Assembly: GCF_036336025.1 (NCBI RefSeq)
Contig: NZ_JAYKKE010000005.1
Location: 1-32,347 of the forward strand
DNA length: 32,347 bases
Direction of reading: 5' to 3'
Source of the DNA: Stomatohabitans albus
GTDB lineage: Bacteria > Actinomycetota > Nitriliruptoria > Euzebyales > Euzebyaceae
The notes under the pieces were generated by a model that was not told the origin of the DNA, made no database searches, and worked only from the letters and a program-made list of their open reading frames with translations. This document shows, piece by piece, positions 16,523-24,752 of the stretch (positions within the stretch are counted from its first letter, which is position 1; each line of letters opens with the position of its first letter). The translations under genes were made by a program, and so were the position numbers.

Positions 16523-17125
16523 ATGACGATGAGCGCGGGGGAACGACGACGCCACGAAATCATGGACGCCGCCCATCAATGCTTCATTTCAAAGGGATAC
16601 CAAGCGACAACCATCGATGACATTTTGACCGCAACTGGCATCGCCAAAGGAACCCTCTACTACCACTTCCCCGGTAAAGAAGACATCATGCACGCCATCA
16701 TTGATCGTGTTGTACAAACGATCGTCACCCGTGCAAGGGCAGTAGCGGACAGCCCAGTCCCACCCCAAGAGAAAATTGAACCCTTTATTCTGAGTGCCCG
16801 CGTCCAAGGCGAAGATGCCTCATTGATCGGACAGTTCCACACCCCTGGCAATGCCGAGTTCCATGTGCTTTCAATCACCGCAACGGTACGGGCCTTGGCA
16901 CCGATCCTTGCCGAGATCATTACCGAAGGAAACGAATCCGGTAGCTTTGCGACGGCCTTCCCACAAGAAACCGCAGAACTAATACTGACCAGTGCCTTCA
17001 TGTTGACTGATCAAGGGTTCTTTCCAACCGACGACACCAGGTTTGAACAACGGCTACAAGCCATTCGCCTTGGAATCTGGAAGCTCCTTGGGAGCACCCC
17101 ACCTCACGAGCCCACGAGGTCATAA
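16523..17125 (+). CDS. TetR/AcrR-family transcriptional repressor
   Basis: 200 residues. N-terminal helix-turn-helix domain of the TetR family (about 8-60; ILDAA-type helix, YQATTIDDILTATGIAKGTLYYHFPGKEDI pattern, seen in parts). The C-terminal ligand domain (about 70-190) is not specific enough to name an inducer. ATG at 16523 with AAGGAGGAG five bases upstream, a very strong ribosome site. The MFS gene starts two bases after its stop. It probably represses itself and the transporter through the palindrome at 16481-16493, and is released by a transported compound. Confidence 0.93.
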   Translation: MTMSAGERRRHEIMDAAHQCFISKGYQATTIDDILTATGIAKGTLYYHFPGKEDIMHAIIDRVVQTIVTRARAVADSPVPPQEKIEPFILSARVQGEDASLIGQFHTPGNAEFHVLSITATVRALAPILAEIITEGNESGSFATAFPQETAELILTSAFMLTDQGFFPTDDTRFEQRLQAIRLGIWKLLGSTPPHEPTRS

Positions 17126-17127
17126 TC

Positions 17128-18474
17128 ATGCGTTATTTCTACTTATTGTTCACCGGCGCCCTGATCACATCGATCGGCACAGGCATGACCACCTTTGCCC
17201 TGAGTGTGGATGCCTTCCAGACTTATGGTACCGCTTCTGTCGTAGCGGCAATTCAATTGGCTGGCTTTGCACCCCTTGTGCTCACGACACCCATCGCTGG
17301 CGTATTGGCTGACCGATTTGATCGGCGCATCTTGATGATCATTGGTGATGGCGGCTCAATGCTCGGCCTTGCCTTGGTGCTGTGGAATGTCACCCAGCCA
17401 GACCCCCAGCTATCGGTCACCTTAGTTGGTCTTGTCTTGTCATCGTTACTCGCTGGTTGTACGGAACCTGCGCTGCGTGCCACGGTGAGTGATGTGGTGC
17501 CACCCACCCACTACCAACGCAGTTCAGGACTTCTCCAGATCGCCGCGTCATCAAAGTTTTTACTCTCACCAATCATGGCAGCTGGCCTTTTAGCAATCGC
17601 GGGTCTTCCCAGTGTGCTAGTGCTTGATATGAGCACCTGCATTATTACCGTTGGTTGTACCATCCTGGTTCGTCGGGCTATCGGTACCAAAACGGTCAGC
17701 GGTAACCACGACTCAATTCGGGCTGAGCTGCTCGGCGGCTATCACATCATCACCCAAACCCAACCGGTATGGACGGTCGTAATGATCTTTACCGCACTTA
17801 TTGTTGTGCTGGGTGGGCTCCAAACACTGTTTAAGCCGATACTGCTCCCCCTCACCAGTGTCTCAATGGAATCTATCGCTGAAAGCATCTCAGCAACTGG
17901 ACTTATTGCGGGTGGTGCCGTTGTCTCCATCCTTTCCAATAAGTCGCCTTGGCGCTTGATTAGTCTTGGTGCCGGACTCATTGGGGTGGGCATGCTGCTC
18001 TTACCACTCGTTCCTCATCCAGCCTGGATCACCCTGGCGGCATTTGTTGTGTTCTTTGCACTTGCTGTTGTGAATGCAGGTGGCGACGTGGTGGTACGTA
18101 CCCATATTCCCAATGCATTCCAAGGGCGAGTATGGGGGGTGATCGGCTTCATTTCCCAACTTGGTTTTCTCGTGGCCTACCTCATCACTGGTCCACTTGC
18201 AGACCTAGGATTTGAGCCCTTATTGGCACAAGGAGGGCTTCTCGCCAACTCATTGGGTAGTGTTATCGGCTCAGGGCCTGGACGAGGCAGCGCACTGCTT
18301 GTCGGTATATCCGGGTTTGGTGCCCTTGGATTAAGCCTGTTGGCCAAACAAGTCGGAGCCGCGCTAGCAACCCGTGCAACCCAGACGGGAACACCGCCAC
18401 GGGAGAAGCCTGATGACCCGTCGTCCGATACTCTGAATCGTCATCAAGAGGAGTGCTTAGCTGTGACCTCATAG
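17128..18474 (+). CDS. MFS efflux transporter
   Basis: 448 residues with about twelve membrane segments and a Major Facilitator layout resembling the macrolide/enterobactin exporter branch (MefA/EntS-like). The loop 2-3 motif is recognisable as GVLADRFDRRILMIIGD (split as GVLADRFDRR and the following helix). The C-terminal 40 residues are hydrophilic and Thr/Pro-rich. It starts two bases after tetR, so the two form one operon. Likely exports a toxic or antibiotic-like molecule; the substrate cannot be read from the sequence. Confidence 0.88.
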   Translation: MRYFYLLFTGALITSIGTGMTTFALSVDAFQTYGTASVVAAIQLAGFAPLVLTTPIAGVLADRFDRRILMIIGDGGSMLGLALVLWNVTQPDPQLSVTLVGLVLSSLLAGCTEPALRATVSDVVPPTHYQRSSGLLQIAASSKFLLSPIMAAGLLAIAGLPSVLVLDMSTCIITVGCTILVRRAIGTKTVSGNHDSIRAELLGGYHIITQTQPVWTVVMIFTALIVVLGGLQTLFKPILLPLTSVSMESIAESISATGLIAGGAVVSILSNKSPWRLISLGAGLIGVGMLLLPLVPHPAWITLAAFVVFFALAVVNAGGDVVVRTHIPNAFQGRVWGVIGFISQLGFLVAYLITGPLADLGFEPLLAQGGLLANSLGSVIGSGPGRGSALLVGISGFGALGLSLLAKQVGAALATRATQTGTPPREKPDDPSSDTLNRHQEECLAVTS

Positions 18475-18555
18475 GCTTCATAGGCAAAAGGTTGTTCACA
18501 TTCACCAATGCTTCAACCACATCGCCACACTGAGATTGACACAAAACCTATGAGA

Positions 18556-18581
18556 AAAACCCTTGCGACAGCAAGGGTTTT
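18556..18581 (-). terminator. Terminator of tRNA-Arg (possibly bidirectional)
   Basis: Eleven-pair stem AAAACCCTTGC (18556-18566) / GCAAGGGTTTT (18571-18581), loop GACA, with a T-run on the minus strand after the stem. It lies 12 bases past the tRNA 3' end, and could also end the MFS transcript on the plus strand. Confidence 0.85.
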
Positions 18582-18593
18582 AGATAATTCACG

Positions 18594-18666
18594 CGCCCCT
18601 GGAAGGATTCGAACCTCCGACACCTGGTTCCGGAAACCAGTGCTCTATCCCCTGAGCTACAGGGGC
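18594..18666 (-). tRNA. tRNA-Arg (anticodon CCG)
   Basis: 73 bases. Acceptor stem GCCCCTG (18666-18660) pairs with CAGGGGC; discriminator G at 18594; CCA not encoded. D-arm TAGCTCAGGGGATAGAGC, anticodon stem CTGGT/ACCAG with loop TTCCGGA, giving anticodon CCG, which reads CGG. T-arm GGAGG-TTCGAAT-CCTTCC is normal. Confidence 0.96.
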
Positions 18667-18676
18667 GGTATGCGCC

Positions 18677-18705
18677 ATAATACAGGCGGCTAGAAGGGCT
18701 GCCAG
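18677..18705 (-). promoter_or_regulatory. Promoter of tRNA-Arg
   Basis: On the minus strand, -35 CTGGCA (18705-18700) and -10 TATTAT (18682-18677), with a 17-base spacer. The predicted start lies a few bases upstream of the mature tRNA 5' end. Confidence 0.65.
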
Positions 18706-18765
18706 AGCCAGTAGTTCCGAACGCACCCTTGGCCACCACCGCGACGAATCACAACGGCATCATCA

Positions 18766-18805
18766 CTGACTCGGTACGACCATCTCATCAACTGCACCGA
18801 GTCAG
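18766..18805. repeat. Inverted repeat downstream of the FKBP gene
   Basis: CTGACTCGGT (18766-18775) and ACCGAGTCAG (18796-18805) are perfect ten-base complements around a 20-base loop. There is no T-run. Possibly an imperfect terminator of the minus-strand FKBP gene, whose stop lies 48 bases away. Confidence 0.5.
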
Positions 18806-18852
18806 GTCTGGTTTCCATCTACCGTATAGCAGTGGGAGGAAACGAGTTCTTG

Positions 18853-19467
18853 TTATTCCGTTGGCCCATCTGTAGGCACTGGTGCATCCCCAGCGGGTGC
18901 TTCCGCAGGTGCATCAGTTCCTGTAGCTTCAACCGGTGCTTCAGTTGCTGACGCGTCACCAGCCGGTTGGCCACTTTCAACGGCAAGTAAGTCAACCACA
19001 AACACGAGCGTGTCATTCGGGGCAATGGCCGGTGTTGGTGATTGGGCACCATACCCCATGTTGGGAGGAATGATAAGGAGGCGACGGCCGTTGACTTTTT
19101 GGCCTACCAACCCATCACGCCAGCCAGGGATCACTTGGTCAAGCGGGAACGTAATGGGCTCTCCACGTTCAAAACTCGAATCAAATACCTGACCGCCATT
19201 GACCCAGGACACGCCTTTATAGTTCACCGTTACAGTGGCACCAGGCGGTACTTCCTGACCGTCTCCGGGTACCAAATCCTGGATAACCAGGTCGGTTGGT
19301 GGTTTCTGCTTCGCATCAAAGATGATGGTGGGGTCTTGACCAAACCCTTCTTTAACAGCAACACCGCTCGTTGCTGCCTCAGAGGACCCACTTGATGCGC
19401 CGCCACCAGAACAAGCCGCGAGTGATGCCACAAGGGCACTTGCAAGAATAATGTAACGTAGTTTCAT
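18853..19467 (-). CDS. FKBP-type peptidyl-prolyl isomerase lipoprotein
   Basis: Secreted protein-folding isomerase attached to the membrane outer face. MKLRYIILASALVASLAAC ends in the lipobox LAAC (Cys 19). A Gly/Ser-rich spacer follows, then one FKBP domain (about 60-165) with VTVNYKGVSWVNGGQVFDSSFERG, PGWRDGLVGQKVNGRRLLIIPP and GYGAQ, the core active-site stretch. The last 40 residues are an Ala/Pro/Thr/Glu-rich tail. The start at 19467 gives a clean signal peptide; a longer frame to 19512 would overlap coaA. No clear ribosome site, so the mRNA may be leaderless or weakly translated. Divergent from coaA, 36 bases apart. Confidence 0.9.
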   Translation of the reverse strand: MKLRYIILASALVASLAACSGGGASSGSSEAATSGVAVKEGFGQDPTIIFDAKQKPPTDLVIQDLVPGDGQEVPPGATVTVNYKGVSWVNGGQVFDSSFERGEPITFPLDQVIPGWRDGLVGQKVNGRRLLIIPPNMGYGAQSPTPAIAPNDTLVFVVDLLAVESGQPAGDASATEAPVEATGTDAPAEAPAGDAPVPTDGPTE

Positions 19468-19503
19468 AGGCGCAACGGTACTCGGAAGGCACACTAGACG
19501 CCC

Positions 19504-20451
19504 ATGAACCATGCGGACAATACCTCGCCATTCATTCGCTATACCCGCGAAGAATGGGCCAAACTACGCGCGAATACCCCATTAACACTCACCGCGTGCG
19601 ATGTCGATTCTTTACGGAGCAAAGACGAACCCGTTAACCTTCGTGAGGTTGAAGAGGTATATCTTCCCCTCAGTCGTTTACTCAGCATGTTTGCCACGGC
19701 ACGTGCCCGATTCCGCGACGATCTCTCTCAATTCACCGGCCGTGTTGCACAAGACGACAAAGTGCCTTGGGTCATTGCCATCGCGGGGAGCGTTTCGGTC
19801 GGAAAATCAACGACTGCTCGTCTTTTGCAAGCGCTATTGAGTCGTTGGCCAACAACACCGCACGTTGAATTGGTTACGACCGATGGGTTTTTACGGTCCA
19901 ACGCTGAACTTGAGTTTCTAGGATTAGAAGCACGCAAAGGTTTTCCAGAGTCCTATGACCAAGTAGGTTTGCTTCGTTTCCTCCAAAGTATGAAGTCAGC
20001 CCACCCGGTTGCCAGCGTTCCGGTCTATGACCACAAGATATATGACATTGTTCCAGGAGCAGAACGCATCATTCCCCGATGTGACATTCTGATCTTAGAA
20101 GGACTCAACGTACTTCAACCTGCACCCTTGCGTAATAACGGTGGATTAGCGGTGAGTGACTATATTGACTTCAGTATTTATGTTGATGCCAATGAGCATG
20201 ACCTTGAACGCTGGTTTATCGCACGGTTTGAACGCCACTTAGAAGCAGCGAAACATGATCAAGACAGCTTCTTCAGGCAATGGGTAGACCTCCCTGAAGA
20301 AGAAGCGTTGTGGCTAGCAAAAACCGTGTGGAAAGACATCAATTTATTGAACCTGAAAGAGAATATTGAGCCAACTCGCCATCGTGCTAGTTGCGTGTTG
20401 ACAAAAGGTCCGAATCACAATATCGACTTCATACATGTCCGTCGCTTTTAA
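19504..20451 (+). CDS. coaA: Type I pantothenate kinase
   Basis: Phosphorylates pantothenate, the first and usually controlling step of coenzyme A synthesis. 315 residues, the normal length. The P-loop is GSVSVGKST (95-103). Other family stretches: TTDGFLRSNAELE, KGFPESYD, PVYDHKIYDIVPG, DILILEGLNVLQ and the C-terminal TKGPNHNIDFIHVRR. The start at 19504 has only a distant GGAAGG (19484-19489), so translation initiation may be weak. Single gene; the PBP gene begins 47 bases after its stop. Confidence 0.97.
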   Translation: MNHADNTSPFIRYTREEWAKLRANTPLTLTACDVDSLRSKDEPVNLREVEEVYLPLSRLLSMFATARARFRDDLSQFTGRVAQDDKVPWVIAIAGSVSVGKSTTARLLQALLSRWPTTPHVELVTTDGFLRSNAELEFLGLEARKGFPESYDQVGLLRFLQSMKSAHPVASVPVYDHKIYDIVPGAERIIPRCDILILEGLNVLQPAPLRNNGGLAVSDYIDFSIYVDANEHDLERWFIARFERHLEAAKHDQDSFFRQWVDLPEEEALWLAKTVWKDINLLNLKENIEPTRHRASCVLTKGPNHNIDFIHVRRF

Positions 20452-20498
20452 TTCATCTGTGGCGCAAAAGTTTGGGGCCTAGGCGCCGATAAACAAGC

Positions 20499-22715
20499 GT
20501 GGTTCGCCTTCCTTCTCTTGTAGGTCTGTTGTGTATGGTGCTGTTATTGAGTGCCTGTGACACACCGTGGTTCAAATTGGAATGGGCACCTGTTGACCTC
20601 TCTAACCCCAGGGCCCATACCCCAAGTCAAGTATTGGCCGCAGACGGCAGTGTCATTGGTGTACTCCAAATAAACCGCCATGAACCAGTAACCCGTGAAC
20701 AAATCCCCGATTTAATGGTTGCCGCATTAACGAGCGCTGAAGACCGCAGGTTTTTTGAACATAACGGCATTGATGTGCGTGGTATTGCACGCGCTGTTGT
20801 GGCCAATCAACAAGAGGGTCGGGTTGTGCAAGGCGGAAGCACAATAACGCAACAATTAATAAAAAACCAGTACTTAGATGCAACAGATAAGACACTCTCT
20901 CGCAAAGCGAGAGAAGCTAATATGGCATTAAAGTTGGAAGAAATTAAATCTAAAGATGAGATACTAACTGATTACTGTAATACTGTTTATTTAGGGTCTG
21001 GTTCATACGGTATGCAGGCTGGTGCATCAACGTATTTTAATACAAAATTGAGTGATCTAACGCTGGAACAGATTGCACTACTCGTTGGGATTCTTCGGCG
21101 TCCTGAAGGCGCCAATCCCTATACCAACCCTGACGGTGCTCGGGAGGAACGCCATCGGGTATTAGTCGCGATGAAAGACGTTGGGCACATTGACGAACCA
21201 ACCTTCACCCAAGCAGATACCGCACCTCTGACCATTTCACCGCCCCCAACAAGTTCACCTTATCGTTATCCCCGCATAATTGAATCAGTACGACGGCAGA
21301 TCGTTGATAGCGGGATACTTGGATGGGGCGAAGAAGACACGATGAACCGCCTCTTTTCAAACGGCTATACGATCACCACCACCATTAACCCCCAAATGCA
21401 AGATGTAGCTGATCGGGTTGCCAACAAGCACCTATCGGGGGCTCAACCAGAAACAGCGATCGTGTTGATGGACCCTACGAACGCCCACGTACGGGCACTC
21501 GTTGGAGGCCGAGACCCCGAACATCATCAATTCAATTTGGCGACACAGGGCAAACGCCAACCAGGGTCCGTGTTTAAGGTTTTTGCCCTAGCTGCGGCCT
21601 TGGAAAACGGGCTATCACTGGACCGCACATTTGATGCTGGACCGGGGGAAGCAACGCTGCCAGGGGGCGAACAGTGGGCGTTTACGTCCGCGCAACCACC
21701 TGGGGAGATGACGATTGCGGACGGGCTAGTCGTATCGTCCAACGGGGTCTATGCCCGCCTTGGTCTTGAACTGGGCGGTAGCCGAGTGGCCGAGATGGCA
21801 AGCCGATTGGGAGTTGAGACACCCCAATCAACCAACCCCGCCAACGTACTCGGTGGCATCGACCCCGGTGTGACACCTTTTGAAATGGCAGGTGCTTTCG
21901 CCACTCTCGCAAACCATGGCATAAGACATGAACCGGTCCTCATTACATCGGTCAGTGATGCCTATGGCAATGAATTATTGCCGCCACCAGCCCCTGAACA
22001 GGCTGCCCTTACCCCCGAAATTGCTGATGAAGTCACGCATGTGATGCAACGGGTCATCAGTGAAGGAACGGGGAAACGCGCTCATATCAACCGGCCTGCA
22101 GCTGGTAAAACAGGAACGGTCAACAACAACACGGATGCTTGGTTTGTGGGCTATACCCCCAATCTTGTCGGTGCCGTTTGGGTGGGCTATCCCGATGCAG
22201 TTCGTCCCATGCACCTGCCAGGCTATGGCGCCATCCAAGGTGGAAATCTGCCCGCCGTTATCTGGGGACAGGTCATGTCTGGAGCACTTTCGGGTACTCC
22301 GGTTGTGCCCTTTTCCAACAATGCCTTGCCAACACCAGCACCGGAAATCCCCACCCCCATAGATGCACCTTCCTCTCCAGTTGAACCGATACCGGCCACG
22401 CATGAACCCCAATCCCTTGGACCGAGTGAGGTACTCCCAGCACCGGCCTACCCACGCCCACCAAGCCAATCTCCATATCGGCCTGACCCTGTATTAGCTC
22501 CACGCCTCCCCCAAGCGCCACCACCTCCACGACCAATGCCAGCTCAACCTGCCCCTGGTCAACCACCATCGGTCGTTGAGCCATCCCGCAATCCAGCGCC
22601 GACTCAATCAAGTACACCAGGGCTAGTAGATCCGCCTGGAGCGTTGCAATCAGAACAACAAGATGTAGCTGGGCATTCCCCAGAGCTATCTCCACCGGCC
22701 ATACCGGGCAACTAG
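20499..22715 (+). CDS. Class A penicillin-binding protein with an N-terminal lipobox
   Basis: Bifunctional peptidoglycan synthase. Glycosyltransferase (GT51) about 40-230: catalytic Glu in EDRRFF (E81), QGGSTITQQLIKN. Transpeptidase about 315-600: S357-x-x-K360 (GSVFK), SSN (413-415), KTG (537-539). The tail (about 610-738) is strongly Pro-rich. Unusually, the N-terminus reads VLLLSAC with Cys 20 directly after a short hydrophobic signal, a lipobox, so the enzyme would be a lipoprotein rather than membrane-helix anchored. GTG start at 20499; an in-frame stop at 20490 excludes a longer form, and no ribosome site is clear. The part at 20830-21060 is markedly richer in A/T than the rest of the gene. 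Confidence 0.9.
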   Translation: MVRLPSLVGLLCMVLLLSACDTPWFKLEWAPVDLSNPRAHTPSQVLAADGSVIGVLQINRHEPVTREQIPDLMVAALTSAEDRRFFEHNGIDVRGIARAVVANQQEGRVVQGGSTITQQLIKNQYLDATDKTLSRKAREANMALKLEEIKSKDEILTDYCNTVYLGSGSYGMQAGASTYFNTKLSDLTLEQIALLVGILRRPEGANPYTNPDGAREERHRVLVAMKDVGHIDEPTFTQADTAPLTISPPPTSSPYRYPRIIESVRRQIVDSGILGWGEEDTMNRLFSNGYTITTTINPQMQDVADRVANKHLSGAQPETAIVLMDPTNAHVRALVGGRDPEHHQFNLATQGKRQPGSVFKVFALAAALENGLSLDRTFDAGPGEATLPGGEQWAFTSAQPPGEMTIADGLVVSSNGVYARLGLELGGSRVAEMASRLGVETPQSTNPANVLGGIDPGVTPFEMAGAFATLANHGIRHEPVLITSVSDAYGNELLPPPAPEQAALTPEIADEVTHVMQRVISEGTGKRAHINRPAAGKTGTVNNNTDAWFVGYTPNLVGAVWVGYPDAVRPMHLPGYGAIQGGNLPAVIWGQVMSGALSGTPVVPFSNNALPTPAPEIPTPIDAPSSPVEPIPATHEPQSLGPSEVLPAPAYPRPPSQSPYRPDPVLAPRLPQAPPPPRPMPAQPAPGQPPSVVEPSRNPAPTQSSTPGLVDPPGALQSEQQDVAGHSPELSPPAIPGN

Positions 22716-22950
22716 GGACTTTGGGAACAATAAATAAACGTTCAGTTAAACTGTAAACACAGTGTGTAATTAAAATCTTTCAAATAAAAACAACCCATTC
22801 TAGCCTGAATCTTCAATTCATCTTCACAAATACCATATTCATTAGTATTTAAGCTCAAAGAAGCTAGCAGGAACTCTTGCAATACTAAAACGAAAAACGT
22901 TCAACTTGCTTTTCACATAAAAAAGCCATTAAGTACTGTCATCGGAGAAT
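22716..22950 (+). promoter_or_regulatory. AT-rich upstream region of whiB
   Basis: 235 bases with no gene, distinctly AT-rich against its surroundings, ending in GGAG (22942-22945) five bases before the whiB ATG. Two copies of AACGTTCA lie at 22737-22744 and 22896-22903. A long regulated promoter region is typical of whiB genes; I could not assign -35/-10 elements. Confidence 0.5.
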
Positions 22951-23241
22951 ATGGCCTTTACAATGTTGGACAACGACCTTGTATTGGAGGCCTTCCCCGT
23001 GATCTGGCGGAATCGCAGTGCGTGTCTTGACGCTGACCCAGACTTATTCTTCCCTGTCGGCTCAACGGGACCCGCAGAGGAGCAGATTCGTCGAGCAAAA
23101 GAGATCTGTGCGAGTTGCCCTGTCCGAATTAACTGTTTGGATTGGGCGCTTGAAACGCGCCAAGATGTAGGTATCTGGGGTGGGACAACCGAAGATGAAC
23201 GGCGTGAGATTCGTCGAGGCCGTAAACGTATTGCCATCTAG
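22951..23241 (+). CDS. WhiB-family transcriptional regulator (WhiB1-like)
   Basis: Actinobacteria-specific small protein carrying a [4Fe-4S] cluster that responds to nitric oxide or redox state and works with the major sigma factor. 96 residues. Four cluster cysteines: C25, C53, C56, C62 (C-x27-CxxC-x5-C); turn motif GIWGG (74-78), and a basic DNA-binding tail REIRRGRKR. ATG with GGAG five bases upstream. It is convergent with a PdtaS-like kinase, as whiB1 (Rv3219) is with pdtaS (Rv3220c) in Mycobacterium tuberculosis, which supports a WhiB1 orthologue. The terminator lies just downstream. Confidence 0.94.
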   Translation: MAFTMLDNDLVLEAFPVIWRNRSACLDADPDLFFPVGSTGPAEEQIRRAKEICASCPVRINCLDWALETRQDVGIWGGTTEDERREIRRGRKRIAI

Positions 23242-23276
23242 GGGATCGGCACCGCTACCCTACCTATAGACCGAAG

Positions 23277-23298
23277 CCACGCCTATGCGTGGTTTTTT
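23277..23298 (+). terminator. whiB terminator
   Basis: Six-pair stem CCACGC/GCGTGG (23277-23282, 23287-23292), loop CTAT, followed by six T (23293-23298). It overlaps the last codons of the convergent kinase gene. Confidence 0.88.
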
Positions 23299-24752
23299 GG
23301 ACTTGGAAACTGGCCACCTATCGACGATGGTTCGCCAATGGCTGCAAGTGGCATATCTACAGTGAAAATAGCCCCCGGCTGTCCTGGCGTATAGTGCAGT
23401 GATCCACCTAGTTCAGTGACCGCCAGCGATTCACAGATTTGTAAACCGAGATTGGCATGGGTACTTAGCGGTTCACTATTGGAAAGCCCAACACCTGTAT
23501 CGCTTACCTGCATGACAAGTCGATCCTGGTAGCGATCAAAGGAAACCCGAACCTCACCGGCTTGACCGTTGGGAAAGGCATGTTCAATACCATTTTGAAT
23601 AAGCTCACTCAGAATGAGTGCCAATGGTGTGGCTTGCTGCGCATTCAATAGGCCTGGCTCACCAGTCGTGTATAAACGGATCTCTTGATGTTTGCCAACT
23701 AATCCCTGACCAAGCATTGTCACAATGTGGTTTGCGATGTCATCAAATTGGACCGTATCACCACTTGTTCCAGACAAGAACTCATGGACATAGGCAATAG
23801 AACTAATCCGTCGAACCGACTCGACTAACGCATCTTTGACTTCTTCAGATTGTGTTCGCCGTATCTGGAGACGTAAGAGGCTCGCCACTGTTTGCAAATT
23901 ATTCTTTACACGATGGTGAATCTCGCTGATGGTCACATCACGAACATGCAATTCAGCTTGGTGGCGGCGCATTTCAGTGACATCTCGGATAAGCACCATG
24001 GCACCAGTAATCTCCGTTGCTTGGAGGAAGGGCACAATACGGCGCAAAATCATTCGACCGTTTTGGCTAATCTCACCACGAACGGGTAACCGTGATTCAA
24101 CAGCCTGCTTCACCGTGTGGTATCCCGGATCTATCGCTGAAAAGGGCCGGTCGATAAGTGGTGTACTCGGCGCTAAACGCCGGTAGGCACTCACCGCATT
24201 TGGACTTGCGTAGATCACCTGGCCGGTACTGTCGAGCAAGATAACGCCGTCTCCCACTCGGGGATTCGTTACATGAGCACTTGGCAAGTCACCTTCAGCA
24301 AACGGGAATGTGCCTTCAGCAATCATGTCTTCGAGGGCTCGGACAGCCATCGCGTAGGCATCTTCTAACAGTGATGGGTGTATTTGAACGCGAGCAAAAC
24401 GTTCCATCAAGATGATGGCAATAATCTGTCCTTGGAAACGAACCGGAATGACACGGCGCAACACAACAGATTGGTCACGAGCAAATGGAGCTAAATCCGC
24501 CGGAGTGACCGGGGCAGGGTACGGTTCCTCACGAAATAACCCAATTTGATCATGCACATGCACGGTTTGGGCGGTGTGCGGCCGATTCTGGGCAATACAG
24601 GTCCACCCAACCTGACCGTCTTGGATAGCCGGTACCAATAACAATAAATCCGCGAAGGCAAGGTCACTGAGGACCTGCCATTCGCGGGTAAGTCGGGTGA
24701 GGTGATCTTGTGCCTCACCCGATGTGGTGCTGACAGTCTGGCGTTCAGCCAC
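23283..24752 (-). CDS. pdtaS: PdtaS-like soluble sensor histidine kinase (HisKA_2 type)
   Basis: Cytosolic kinase that in mycobacteria phosphorylates the ANTAR RNA-binding regulator PdtaR. 489 residues, no membrane segment. GAF-like domain (about 15-150), PAS domain (about 165-260), then HisKA_2 with EIHHRVKNNLQTVASLLRLQ (phospho-His within H279-H280) and HATPase with ELIQNGIEHAF and DTGVGL. GTG start at 24752 shares one base with the stop of the amidase gene (TAGTG), so translation is coupled. Beside whiB as in M. tuberculosis. No pdtaR is in the window. Orthology rests on the domain order and neighbour. Confidence 0.88.
   Translation of the reverse strand: MAERQTVSTTSGEAQDHLTRLTREWQVLSDLAFADLLLLVPAIQDGQVGWTCIAQNRPHTAQTVHVHDQIGLFREEPYPAPVTPADLAPFARDQSVVLRRVIPVRFQGQIIAIILMERFARVQIHPSLLEDAYAMAVRALEDMIAEGTFPFAEGDLPSAHVTNPRVGDGVILLDSTGQVIYASPNAVSAYRRLAPSTPLIDRPFSAIDPGYHTVKQAVESRLPVRGEISQNGRMILRRIVPFLQATEITGAMVLIRDVTEMRRHQAELHVRDVTISEIHHRVKNNLQTVASLLRLQIRRTQSEEVKDALVESVRRISSIAYVHEFLSGTSGDTVQFDDIANHIVTMLGQGLVGKHQEIRLYTTGEPGLLNAQQATPLALILSELIQNGIEHAFPNGQAGEVRVSFDRYQDRLVMQVSDTGVGLSNSEPLSTHANLGLQICESLAVTELGGSLHYTPGQPGAIFTVDMPLAAIGEPSSIGGQFPSPKNHA

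Noticed and set aside
22737-22903. AACGTTCA pair as a WhiB autoregulatory site
   Set aside because: Only two 8-base copies 159 bases apart in AT-rich sequence; chance is a sufficient explanation.
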